NCBI RefSeq assembly: GCF_022815725.1
Contig: NZ_JALGRF010000001.1
Span: 1,395,715-1,459,714 of the forward strand
Length of the DNA: 64,000 nucleotides
Direction: 5' to 3'
From: Streptomyces sp. APSN-46.1
Lineage (GTDB): Bacteria; Actinomycetota; Actinomycetes; Streptomycetales; Streptomycetaceae
Positions 25,994-39,272 of the stretch are shown piece by piece. Positions within the stretch are counted from its first letter, which is position 1, and every line of letters starts with the position of its first letter. Both the position numbers and the translations under genes were made by a program. A model generated the notes under the pieces. That model did no database searches. It saw only the letters and a program-made list of their open reading frames with translations, and was not told the DNA's origin.

Positions 25994-27418
25994 TCAGGAG
26001 CGGGCGGCCGCGATGTTCACGTTCTCCAGGATTCCGATGGCGTCGGGAACGAGGATCGCCGTCGAGTAGTAGGCGCTCACCAGGTAGGACATGATCGACT
26101 TTTGGTCGATGCCCATGTAGCGGACGTTCAGGCCGGGTTCGTACTCCTCGGGGATGCCGGTCTGGGTCAGTCCGATGACCCCTTCGCTGTCCTCTCCCGT
26201 ACGCATCGCGAGGATGGAGCTGGTGTGGCCGCCGGTGATCGGGATCTTGCCGCAGGGCAGGACGGGGACGCCCCGCCAGGCCGGTACGGTCCGCCCCTCG
26301 GCCTGGGTGGTGTCGAGGGCGAGTCCGCGTTTGTTGCACTCGCGGAAGAAGGCGGCGATGGTCCTGGGGTGCGCCAGGAAGAACCTGGTGCCGCGCCGCA
26401 TGCTGAGCAGGTCGTCCATGTCGTCGGGGGTGGGCGGGCCGGACCAGGTGCTGATGCGCTGTTCGTAGGCCGCGTTGTGCAGCAGCCCGAACTCCCGGTT
26501 GTTCAGCAGCTCCGATTCCTGCCGCTCGCGCATCGCCTCGACGGTCAGGCGCAGTTGCTGCTCGAACTGGTTCATGGGGTCGTTGTAGAGGTCGGCGACC
26601 CGGGTGTGGACCTGGAGGATGGTCTGCGCGAGCGAGAGCTCGTACTCGCGCGGGGTGAGGTCGTAGTCCACGAAGGTGGTGGGCAGGACGGGCTCGCCCT
26701 CGTGGCCGGAGGAGAGCTCGATGTCGGCCTCGCCGCGCCGGTTGACGGGGAGGCGGCCGTTCTCCACGTACCGCTCCAGGTGGGCGCGGAGCCCGGCGGA
26801 GCGGTCCAGTACCTCCTGGAAGGCGCGCCAGCGCAGCACCATCACGGTCGCGGCGGTGGTGGCCACCACGGAGTAGCCCCAGATCGGTCCGGGCGCGCCG
26901 AGGGCGTCGTCGCCGAGCTGGTCGCCGTCCGCGGCGACGCCGAGGAGGTCCATGGCTCCGTACTTGCCCGGGGCCCGCTTCTCGAAGCGGCCGTGGGCGA
27001 TGACGAAGACCTCCTCGACGGGGGTGCCCGCCTCGACCAGCGTGTCGCCGGCCCGCAGCTGGCGGGGGACGAAACGGGCGGCCAGGTCGGTGAGGACCCG
27101 CTCCTCCTGGAAGCCCTTGAGGGTGGGGAGTTCGGCCAGGGTGGGCGCGAGGATCTTCACGTCGTCGGCGCCGGCCTGGACGAAGGAGACCCGGCCGCGG
27201 CCGACGGCGTGGCTGAGGCGGCGGTTGACGCGGTAGGTGCCGGCGGTCACGTTCACCCAGGGCAGCATCCGCAGCAGCCAGCGGGAGCTGATGCCCTGCA
27301 TCTGGGGCGCGGACTTGGTGGTCGTGGCGAGGTTGCGGGCGGCGGCGGTGCTCAGGGCCCGCTGCCGCGCGTCGGCGGCCGCTTCGGTCGGGGGCGCGGT
27401 GGATTCGGGTGTGGTCAT
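25994..27418 (-). CDS. Family 2B encapsulin shell protein (EshA-like), copy 1
   Basis: A 474-residue HK97-fold shell protein with an inserted cyclic-nucleotide-binding-like domain. The N-arm [20 protein letters not shown] is characteristic. The inserted domain spans about residues 95-215 (LTDLAARFVPRQLRAGDTLV, VFVIAHGRFEK). The shell core resumes with FVDYDLTPREYELSLAQTIL and ends YLVSAYYSTAILVPDAIGIL. EshA from Streptomyces griseus belongs here. The start overlaps the mibs stop by 4 nt, so the shell is co-translated with the terpenoid synthase it probably packages. The usual phosphate-binding cassette (FGE, R-S/T-A) is not conserved. Confidence 0.92.
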   Translation of the reverse strand: MTTPESTAPPTEAAADARQRALSTAAARNLATTTKSAPQMQGISSRWLLRMLPWVNVTAGTYRVNRRLSHAVGRGRVSFVQAGADDVKILAPTLAELPTLKGFQEERVLTDLAARFVPRQLRAGDTLVEAGTPVEEVFVIAHGRFEKRAPGKYGAMDLLGVAADGDQLGDDALGAPGPIWGYSVVATTAATVMVLRWRAFQEVLDRSAGLRAHLERYVENGRLPVNRRGEADIELSSGHEGEPVLPTTFVDYDLTPREYELSLAQTILQVHTRVADLYNDPMNQFEQQLRLTVEAMRERQESELLNNREFGLLHNAAYEQRISTWSGPPTPDDMDDLLSMRRGTRFFLAHPRTIAAFFRECNKRGLALDTTQAEGRTVPAWRGVPVLPCGKIPITGGHTSSILAMRTGEDSEGVIGLTQTGIPEEYEPGLNVRYMGIDQKSIMSYLVSAYYSTAILVPDAIGILENVNIAAARS

Positions 27419-28695
27419 GCCGGAGTCCCTTCCTGCGTCGGGCCACTGCCGGTGGCCGGCTCGGCGTTGTAGCGGGCGGAGGTGCGGTGCCATGCGAGGT
27501 TCCCGCCGAGCCAGGCCCATACGTCGGCCAGGTAGCGGGTCAGCGGCGGGAAGCCGGCCGCGGCGAGCGCGGCTGACTCGTCCTCGAAGGCGTGGACGAG
27601 CTCGTCGTGGATGTCGGCGGAGAAGCGGACCGCCTCCTCGCGGGTGCAGCCGTCCTCGGCCGCGATGAGGGCGGGCAGGTTGTAGTTGACGGCCGCGCTC
27701 CGGTCCTCGCGGTGCATGGAGTAGAGGTCGTTGACGATGACGCTGGCGGAGGCGGCCTTCAGCAGGGCGCCCCGCACGCGCGGGTCGGCGTAGGTCTCGA
27801 CGGGCAGTTCGTAGCCCCCGGCCGCGTCGAGCATCACCATCACGGGGATGAAGCTGTTGTCCTGGCGGACGGCCAGGAACTCCTGGACCGAGGGCGTGCG
27901 GCCGGTGACGCGCCAGCCCGCCTCGGCGGTGTAGCCGGAGAAGAGCGCGGCCATCTCGTGGCGGTAGCGGGTGATCTGGGACCAGCTGGCGTACTGCTTC
28001 AGGTGCGCGGCGCTGGAGCGGAAGGCCACGAGGACCGGGTCGGCGCGCATGGTCTCTTCGAGGCCGGGTGCGTAGCGGGCGGGGAGGTAGGCCGGGTCGA
28101 TGGCGGCATGGGCGAGGGAGAGGTTGGTGGCGATGCGCAGCGGGTCGGCGCCGGTGGAGTCGTCGTCGCAGTAGTAGTCGTCGGAGGCCCACTGGGCGAG
28201 GGTGCACTTGGCGGGGGCGAGCAGCCGGTCGGGGTCGTGGACGTGGGCGAAGGACAGCATGAAGTACCGGCCGAGGGAGAGCGCGCGTACGTCGTCGAGC
28301 CGGCCCTCGTAGAGGCCGGTCCGCTCGGCCCAGGCGATGAGCCGGTCGTCGATCTCGCGGGCGAGGGCCTCGTCCTCGCGCAGGGGCGGCGGGCAGTACA
28401 GCTCGGGCACCGCCGCCCCGCTCCCCCCGGCGCCGCTCGCGTCGGGCCGGGAGGCGGCCGGGCGGTGGGGCCGGGAGGGGGGCGGGACCCGGAGGGAGGC
28501 GGTGCCGAAGCCGACGGGGCCACCGCGCAGCCGCTCCAGCAGCACGGCGCGGGACGGCCCCGACGGCCGGTCCGGGGGCGGAGCGGGAGCCGGGGATGGA
28601 GCCGGGGCCGAGAGTGGGGCGAGGGCCGGAGCGGGGGCGGAGGGCGGAGCGAGGGCTGGCGGAGCGGGGGCGGAAGTGGGCGAGTACTTCTGCAT
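27415..28695 (-). CDS. mibs: 2-methylisoborneol synthase
   Basis: A 426-residue class I terpene cyclase. About 100 N-terminal residues are Pro/Ala-rich and disordered, as in known synthases. The metal motif is DDYYCDDD near residue 173 and the NSE-type motif is NDLYSMHRE near residue 321. It cyclises 2-methyl-GPP to 2-methylisoborneol. The disordered segment contains GGPVGFGTASL, a motif shared with the geosmin-synthase-like protein in this locus. The start at 28695 has no strong ribosome binding site. It is the first gene of the operon with shell and methyltransferase. Confidence 0.93.
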   Translation of the reverse strand: MQKYSPTSAPAPPALAPPSAPAPALAPLSAPAPSPAPAPPPDRPSGPSRAVLLERLRGGPVGFGTASLRVPPPSRPHRPAASRPDASGAGGSGAAVPELYCPPPLREDEALAREIDDRLIAWAERTGLYEGRLDDVRALSLGRYFMLSFAHVHDPDRLLAPAKCTLAQWASDDYYCDDDSTGADPLRIATNLSLAHAAIDPAYLPARYAPGLEETMRADPVLVAFRSSAAHLKQYASWSQITRYRHEMAALFSGYTAEAGWRVTGRTPSVQEFLAVRQDNSFIPVMVMLDAAGGYELPVETYADPRVRGALLKAASASVIVNDLYSMHREDRSAAVNYNLPALIAAEDGCTREEAVRFSADIHDELVHAFEDESAALAAAGFPPLTRYLADVWAWLGGNLAWHRTSARYNAEPATGSGPTQEGTPA

Positions 28696-28751
28696 GGCAA
28701 CGACAGTGCGGCGCGGGCCCGGGCACCGGTACCCGCGGCGGCACCGCCCGT

Positions 28752-28774
28752 GTTGAAAATCCCGCGGAGTTGAA
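28752..28774 (-). promoter_or_regulatory. Direct-repeat box TTCAAC-N11-TTCAAC upstream of mibs
   Basis: Two TTCAAC hexamers, 11 nt apart, in coding orientation, 57 nt before the mibs start. The same arrangement occurs at 30225-30247 toward the other shell gene, with the larger match TTTCAACACGG in common. This is probably a binding site of a shared regulator, perhaps the HTH protein encoded between them. Confidence 0.6.
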
Positions 28775-28796
28775 CCTCTGCACGCATGTACGACCC

Positions 28797-30242
28797 TCAG
28801 GACACCCCGGCCCGCTCCAGCAGCGGTCGTACCACCCCGCTCGCGCGCACCGCCCGCAGTCGGCCCCGCATCCGCCGCAGCGCATCGGCCACCCGCGCCG
28901 ACTCCAACTGCGGGACGGTGTCAAGCAGTTCGTGCCATGCCGCGCAGGCCCGCTCCAGGTGCCCGCGCTGGAGGTGGAGTTCCGCGAGCCGGGCCGCCGT
29001 GATCGCCCGGGCCCTGCGCTCGGCGGGCGGCCGGTGCCGCAGCGAGGAGGTGAGTGCGGCGACGGCGCCCTTGATGTCCCCGAGCGCGGCCAGGGCCTCC
29101 GCCTGCTGGTGGGCGAGCGCCGCCCGGTGGTAGTCCCCGATGGGCGCGGACTGTCCCCCGGCCCGCTCCAGCATCCGTTCCGCGCCGGTCAGATGCGCCA
29201 GTGCCGCGCGCCGGTCGCCGCAGGCGGCCTCGGCGACCGCCAGCTGTCCGGTGACGAACGCCGCCTGCACGTCCGGGAGCCGGGGCGCCTCGCGGGCCGC
29301 CGCCTCGGCCAGCTCCAGGGCCTGTTTGCGGTGGCCCAGGTGGTGCGCCTGCACGCTCATCCCCCGTAGCGCGGGCGCGTGGCACCGCGGGTCCCCCGCC
29401 TCCCGGCCGAGCCGCAGCGCCGCCCGGTAGTAGGCCTGGGCCATCCCCTGCTGGTTACTGTCGAAGCACAGGAACCCGGCCGTGTAGGCGAGCCGGGAGG
29501 TGCTGCCGAGCAGCCGGTGGCGTACCGAGGGCGACGCGTCGGCCCGCAGCCAGGGGGCGACGGTGGTGGTGAGGTAGGCGATCAGGGCAGGGCGGGCGTG
29601 TCCGCTGCCGAACATCATGTCGGCGTTGCGGAAGACGGGCAGGACCGCGTCGGCGGCCTCCACGTGGTGCGGGCCGATCCGGTCCCGGCCCCCCTGGCCG
29701 GCGGACGTCGGCGGCGGAGGCGTCTCCAGCCCCGGCACCAGCCCCGATACCGGTCCCGGCTCCGGCCCCGGCTCCGGCCCCGGCCCGGGCGGCCGCCAGG
29801 CGGAGGAGTAGACGGGTATCTCGCCGAGCAGCCCGGCCCCCAGGTCGGGCCGCGCCCCGGCCTCCGGCGAGGCCGCGGCGAAAGCGTCCACGCCCGGCGG
29901 TTCGCCACCGGGGCTGTCCCGCGTCCCGGGTCCGGAGTGCCGGGAGAGTCCGGTCTCGGCGGCGCTGACCCGCCGCCCGGTCCGCCGGCTCAGCGCCTCG
30001 GCGGCGAGGGCGACGACGTGGGCCGGCGGACGGGTGCCCGCGAGCCAGTGGGAAACGGAGGTCCGGTCGTAGCGGAGGGTGAGGCCGGCTTCGGCGGCCA
30101 CGCCGTTCACGGCGCGGGCGAAGTCCTGGCCGCTCCAGCGAGCGTTGGCGAGGAGAGTGCGCAGTCGTCCGTTGGGTTCACGCTTGGCGATGAGAACCAC
30201 CCATCTCGTACAGGTGTCCAGCGTTTCAACACGGTTGGACAT
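28797..30242 (-). CDS. HTH regulator with TPR-like repeats
   Basis: A 481-residue protein of a streptomycete regulator type. The N-terminal DNA-binding region includes [19 protein letters not shown] and [21 protein letters not shown] Pro/Gly-rich linker (about residues 145-180, many PEPGP repeats) follows. The C-terminal half is a helical-repeat region ([28 protein letters not shown]) resembling TPR bundles. It lies between the two encapsulin arms and is divergent from copy 2. The start at 30242 falls inside the shared TTCAAC box, so a GTG at 30200 may be the real start. Confidence 0.8.
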   Translation of the reverse strand: MSNRVETLDTCTRWVVLIAKREPNGRLRTLLANARWSGQDFARAVNGVAAEAGLTLRYDRTSVSHWLAGTRPPAHVVALAAEALSRRTGRRVSAAETGLSRHSGPGTRDSPGGEPPGVDAFAAASPEAGARPDLGAGLLGEIPVYSSAWRPPGPGPEPGPEPGPVSGLVPGLETPPPPTSAGQGGRDRIGPHHVEAADAVLPVFRNADMMFGSGHARPALIAYLTTTVAPWLRADASPSVRHRLLGSTSRLAYTAGFLCFDSNQQGMAQAYYRAALRLGREAGDPRCHAPALRGMSVQAHHLGHRKQALELAEAAAREAPRLPDVQAAFVTGQLAVAEAACGDRRAALAHLTGAERMLERAGGQSAPIGDYHRAALAHQQAEALAALGDIKGAVAALTSSLRHRPPAERRARAITAARLAELHLQRGHLERACAAWHELLDTVPQLESARVADALRRMRGRLRAVRASGVVRPLLERAGVS

Positions 30243-30247
30243 TCAAC
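30225..30247 (+). promoter_or_regulatory. Direct-repeat box TTCAAC-N11-TTCAAC toward shell copy 2
   Basis: Two TTCAAC hexamers separated by 11 nt on the plus strand, 225 nt before the second shell gene and across the annotated start of the HTH gene. It has the same spacing and orientation as the mibs box. A separate palindrome, GTGTGCACAC, lies at 30303-30312. Confidence 0.6.
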
Positions 30248-30471
30248 AGGGAGGGGCCGGAACGGATGTACCGGGTGAGGCCGCCCTGCCCCTAACTAAG
30301 ACGTGTGCACACGGGGGCACACGGTCACACCGCGTATCCGGTGGCGTGCGGGAGCACGGCAGATCACTCGGGAGCGGTAGCTCCCCTTCCGATCACCCCC
30401 GTACGCGACCCCCTCTGGGCCCGCCGCGGAGGCACTGCCCCTCAGGAAGACTGACCGAGAGGAAGACCTTC

Positions 30472-34150
<3,679 letters not shown>

Positions 34151-34286
34151 CCGGGTCGCGGCGGGGGTCCATTTCCACGGAATCCGACATTCCCCTGGCC
34201 TCACACCAGAACTGACGCATAATCAGCGACACGCGGCTTGAAACAACCCTGTGCCGTGCCTTGGTCACGCATGCAATGGGGGCATC

Positions 34287-34757
34287 GTGCCGATGAGGGA
34301 ACCCGGCGGCGCACCCGGCGGCGCGAGAACGCTGCCGACGACGTCCACCGAGCTGTCCCGGCTGCTCACCGCCGTCCGCCGGGGCCGGGTGCTGACCGTG
34401 ACCGCCGGTTTCCGCGCGCCGCGGAGCGTGCTGGTCCGGGAGATCGCGCACCGCATCTCGTCCAACTTCTGCGACGGCACGGCGGTCGTCGCCCTGGAGC
34501 ACCACACCGGCTTGCGCGAGCTCGTGGCCGCGCTGGGCCGCGGGCCGGGGATGCCGTTCCCGGTGTGCGGGACGGCGCGTGCCGCGTCGTGGCTCGCGGA
34601 GCGGGACATGCTGCTCGTCCTGGACGACAGCGGTCATCTGGACGCCGAGGCACTCGACTGGCTGCGGGCTCTGCTCACGTTCGCGCCCGGGGTGCGGATC
34701 CTGGCCGCCGGGCGCCATCCGCTGGCCGTCGGCCAGGGCCGGGTCCACCGGCTCTGA
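34287..34757 (+). CDS. Small degenerate NTPase-like protein
   Basis: A 156-residue protein resembling the start of an NB-ARC/AAA ATPase. The strand-loop where a Walker A should be reads [20 protein letters not shown], with no Gly-Lys-Thr. The Walker B-like strand is [19 protein letters not shown], and [20 protein letters not shown] follows. It looks like one ATPase subdomain without a nucleotide-binding lysine or a DNA-binding domain. It could be a remnant of a LuxR/SARP-type regulator or a binding module in its own right. A GTG at 34287 follows a G-rich site. Confidence 0.5.
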   Translation: MPMREPGGAPGGARTLPTTSTELSRLLTAVRRGRVLTVTAGFRAPRSVLVREIAHRISSNFCDGTAVVALEHHTGLRELVAALGRGPGMPFPVCGTARAASWLAERDMLLVLDDSGHLDAEALDWLRALLTFAPGVRILAAGRHPLAVGQGRVHRL

Positions 34758-34790
34758 CGCCGTGCCGCCTGTTTTCGACCCGGATACGGG

Positions 34791-34826
34791 TCCGCCCCGG
34801 CCGGGCGCGATGCCGGCCGGGGCGGA
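34791..34826. terminator. Strong convergent terminator hairpin
   Basis: A perfect 14-bp GC stem (TCCGCCCCGGCCGG and its complement) with an 8-nt loop lies between the convergent NTPase-like and icd genes and probably ends transcription from both sides. Confidence 0.75.
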
Positions 34827-34868
34827 ACTCGTACTGCTGCCTACGCGTACCGCTGCCTACCGCTGGGG

Positions 34869-37139
<2,271 letters not shown>

Positions 37140-37227
37140 TCAAGATATCTCGTGATCGGGCAGGTCTGGACAGCCCCCTGCCCGAGTCTCGGCGAGACCC
37201 GCGTCACGCGGGCCCCGGAACGGCGAA

Positions 37228-37264
37228 AGCGCCGCCCACGGCTGTTCCCAGCCGGGGCGGCGCT
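37228..37264. terminator. Double-stem hairpin between DUF805 gene and icd
   Basis: A 10-bp outer stem (AGCGCCGCCC/GGGCGGCGCT) encloses a 5-bp inner stem (CGGCT/AGCCG). It lies 27 bp after the DUF805 stop and reads as its terminator. Confidence 0.75.
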
Positions 37265-37290
37265 CAGGCAGTTCAGGCATGCACGCCAGG

Positions 37291-37644
37291 TCAGGCGTGG
37301 ATGGCCTTGGGGTCCGGGCCGTACTCGTTCGGCTGCTGCTGACCCGCGGTGGCCGTCAGGACGAGCAGCCAGATGCCGCCGATGAACGGGACGAGGGAGA
37401 TGAAGTACCACCAGCCGGACTTGCCGAGGTCGTGCAGACGGCGGACGGTGACCGCCAGGCTCGGCAGGAAGACGGCGAGGACGTAGATGCCGACGAGCAG
37501 CGGGCCGGTGCTCAGCACGGCGTCGAGGATCGCGAGGACGATGATGATGCCCACGTTGAAGAGGGTGTACATCCAGTACTCCTGGCGGCGGGCGCGGCCG
37601 GAGAAGGTGGCGTACTTCTTCAGAACGTCGGTGTAGTGGTTCAC
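37291..37644 (-). CDS. DUF805 membrane protein
   Basis: A 117-residue membrane protein with the DUF805 signature: FSGRARRQEYWMYTLFN at the start, three to four hydrophobic helices, and LAVTVRRLHDLGKSGWWYFI. Function unknown; probably in the inner membrane. The GTG at 37644 is preceded by a G-rich ribosome binding site. Confidence 0.92.
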   Translation of the reverse strand: MNHYTDVLKKYATFSGRARRQEYWMYTLFNVGIIIVLAILDAVLSTGPLLVGIYVLAVFLPSLAVTVRRLHDLGKSGWWYFISLVPFIGGIWLLVLTATAGQQQPNEYGPDPKAIHA

Positions 37645-37956
37645 GAGTCCCCCCAGAGGACGGTAGTTCGGGCCCGTCCTGCTGGAGCAAGCCGGGGCAG
37701 AACTTATGCCCCCCTTACGTCGCGGTCAAGCCAGATCCCAGGCAGGCAAATCGGCCGCACGACAAGATTTCCGGCATCGAATATGCGTCCACGGAGCACG
37801 GGAGTGGCGTCGTGTCCCCGGAAGTCCGAAACATCCGCGCCCCACACCTACTTGACACCCCGGGAGCCGTCTCGATCGTTACCCACATCGTTACCGCACC
37901 GCGACACCGCGGCCCGGGTCGGGGAGGAGGGGGCCGGCCCGGGCCGCGGTGGGGCG
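37645..37956. other. 312-bp gap between chitosanase and DUF805 genes
   Basis: No gene is visible. The left part may hold the DUF805 promoter. CATCGTTACCGCAC and a nearby CGATCGTTACC form a loose repeat at about 37870-37900. The right end holds the chitosanase terminator. Confidence 0.5.
37905..37951 (-). terminator. Chitosanase terminator hairpin
   Basis: A 14-bp stem (CACCGCGGCCCGGG and its complement) with a 19-nt purine-rich loop, just after the chitosanase stop codon. Confidence 0.75.
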
Positions 37957-38799
37957 TCAGCCGATGTGGAAGGAGTCCCCGTAGACCTTCCAGTCGAGCG
38001 GGGTGTTGAGGTTCAGGTTCCCCTTCTTCAGGAAGACGCGCTGGGCGGTGTCGACGCGGCTGGTGTCGCTGTGCGCCTCCTCCTGCCTCATCGCCCAGAC
38101 CCGGGCGTCGAGGAAGGCGTTCAGCCAGGCCGTCTCGCTGCCGCCCCGGGCCGGGGGCTTGGCCTTGGACAGGGCGCGCTTGCGGATGTTGCGGAAGCTG
38201 GTGGAGTCGGTGCCGTCACCGTGCATGACGATGGCGTCGTAGTAGATGAACTGGCCGAGCACGCCGACCCCGTCGGCCTTGCCCTGCTTGACGGCGGGGT
38301 TGAAGTAGACCCGGTCGCGCTCGTGGTCCTGGGCCTTCTTGAACTCGCTGTCCTGGGCGGCCTTCGCCCAGTCCTTGGTGAAGTTCGGGTCGAGCCCGGC
38401 GTGCGAGTCGCTGCCGTCCACCTCGCGGAGGGCTGGAAGGTACTTGGCGAGGACGTTGCCCGGCTTGACCTGCGTGTAGTACTCGACGAGGTCGAGCATG
38501 TCGCCGGTGCCGGAACAGAAGCCGATGATGCCGGCCGTGTAGCCGCGGCCGTCGCCTATGTCCTCGATGTACTTGTACTGCGCCTTCCAGTCGAGCGAGG
38601 AGTTCTCGGCGCTGGAGACGATCCGCATGGCGATGTCCTTCTTCGCCGGGTCGTCGAGCCCGACGGCGGCGACCGCCGCTGCCGCCGCGGTGGGGGCGGT
38701 GGCGGGGGCCGCCGTCGCGTGCGCCGCGACCGGGGCGGCGAGGAGCACCGTTCCGAGTAAGGCGCCGATCGCCATGGTCTTGCGCTGGGAGGTGAACAC
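37957..38799 (-). CDS. csn: GH46 chitosanase, secreted
   Basis: A 280-residue secreted endo-chitosanase. The signal peptide covers about residues 1-33 (basic start, then IGALLGTVLLAAPVAAHA). The mature part begins near GLDDPAKKDIAMRIVSSAENS, where the Glu is the catalytic acid. The catalytic Asp lies in EDIGDGRGYTAGIIGF. It hydrolyses beta-1,4 links in chitosan. The GTG at 38799 follows GGAGG. An operator-like palindrome lies 36 nt upstream and the TnpB element begins about 100 bp upstream. Confidence 0.94.
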   Translation of the reverse strand: MFTSQRKTMAIGALLGTVLLAAPVAAHATAAPATAPTAAAAAVAAVGLDDPAKKDIAMRIVSSAENSSLDWKAQYKYIEDIGDGRGYTAGIIGFCSGTGDMLDLVEYYTQVKPGNVLAKYLPALREVDGSDSHAGLDPNFTKDWAKAAQDSEFKKAQDHERDRVYFNPAVKQGKADGVGVLGQFIYYDAIVMHGDGTDSTSFRNIRKRALSKAKPPARGGSETAWLNAFLDARVWAMRQEEAHSDTSRVDTAQRVFLKKGNLNLNTPLDWKVYGDSFHIG

Positions 38800-38834
38800 A
38801 GGGCCTCCATACGGGGGTTGAGGTCCGATTCCGT

Positions 38835-38849
38835 TAGGAAACTTTCCTA
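38835..38849 (-). promoter_or_regulatory. Chitosanase operator palindrome (CsnR-type)
   Basis: TAGGAAACTTTCCTA is a perfect palindrome around a central C. It matches the operator described upstream of streptomycete chitosanase genes, bound by the ROK-family repressor CsnR. No csnR gene is in this window. Confidence 0.7.
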
Positions 38850-38897
38850 CCAGATATCCGGAGCGCGGAACACCCCTCTCCCCGCCGGAACGAGTCA

Positions 38898-38918
38898 CTA
38901 AGACTTGATCCGTAATTC
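38898..38918 (-). repeat. Inverted copy of the element's 21-bp tail (left)
   Basis: Read on the minus strand it begins GAATTACGG and ends AAGTCTTAG, identical to 3177-3197. The homology stops at this 21-bp core: the reRNA-like sequence that precedes the tail in the other two copies is absent here. Confidence 0.85.
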
Positions 38919-39217
38919 AGACGGTGCCGATCTCGAGGTTGTGGAGCTCGGCGATCGACGGTGTGAGGCGAGGGCGGCCGGGGGTACCCGGTGTCCAGCA
39001 GAGCGCCCACGGCCGCCCGCGGCGGGGCAGAAAGGGCGGCGACGCGGGCGACCAGGGTGAGGAGCGCTTTGACCGGCAGTCCGGTCCAGTACGGCAAGGA
39101 ACTTTGCCGCAGGCTGGTGACGTTGACCTTCGACACGGGATAGGCGAATTAATCCCCGGGCTTGGGGCGGCTTCGCTCCCTCCACTGAGGACCGACCTAT
39201 CGAGTCTTCGGAAGCTG
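38919..39217. other. Unresolved stretch left of tnpB
   Basis: No firm gene. The minus strand holds a frame beginning SKVNVTSLRQSSLPYW that continues VKALLTLVARVAALSA and then loses coding look. On the same strand, a second frame reads SIAELHNLEIGTV and stops next to the 21-bp inverted repeat. It resembles the decayed end of an old gene, possibly another transposase, but I do not recognise it. Confidence 0.35.
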
Positions 39218-39248
39218 ACCTCACGAAATGATGTACCGTAAGTGAGGT
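39218..39248 (+). promoter_or_regulatory. Hairpin before tnpB
   Basis: A perfect 7-bp inverted repeat ACCTCAC/GTGAGGT with a 17-nt loop, 24 nt before the tnpB start. It could be a subterminal palindrome of the element, as in IS200/IS605 ends, or an operator. Confidence 0.45.
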
Positions 39249-39272
39249 AATCGCGACAGGGGGTGACGAAGA

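Noticed and set aside
24019..26094. Plus-strand frame of about 690 codons opposite the aminotransferase and methyltransferase
   Set aside because: Antisense shadow; the minus strand carries textbook motifs of both enzymes.
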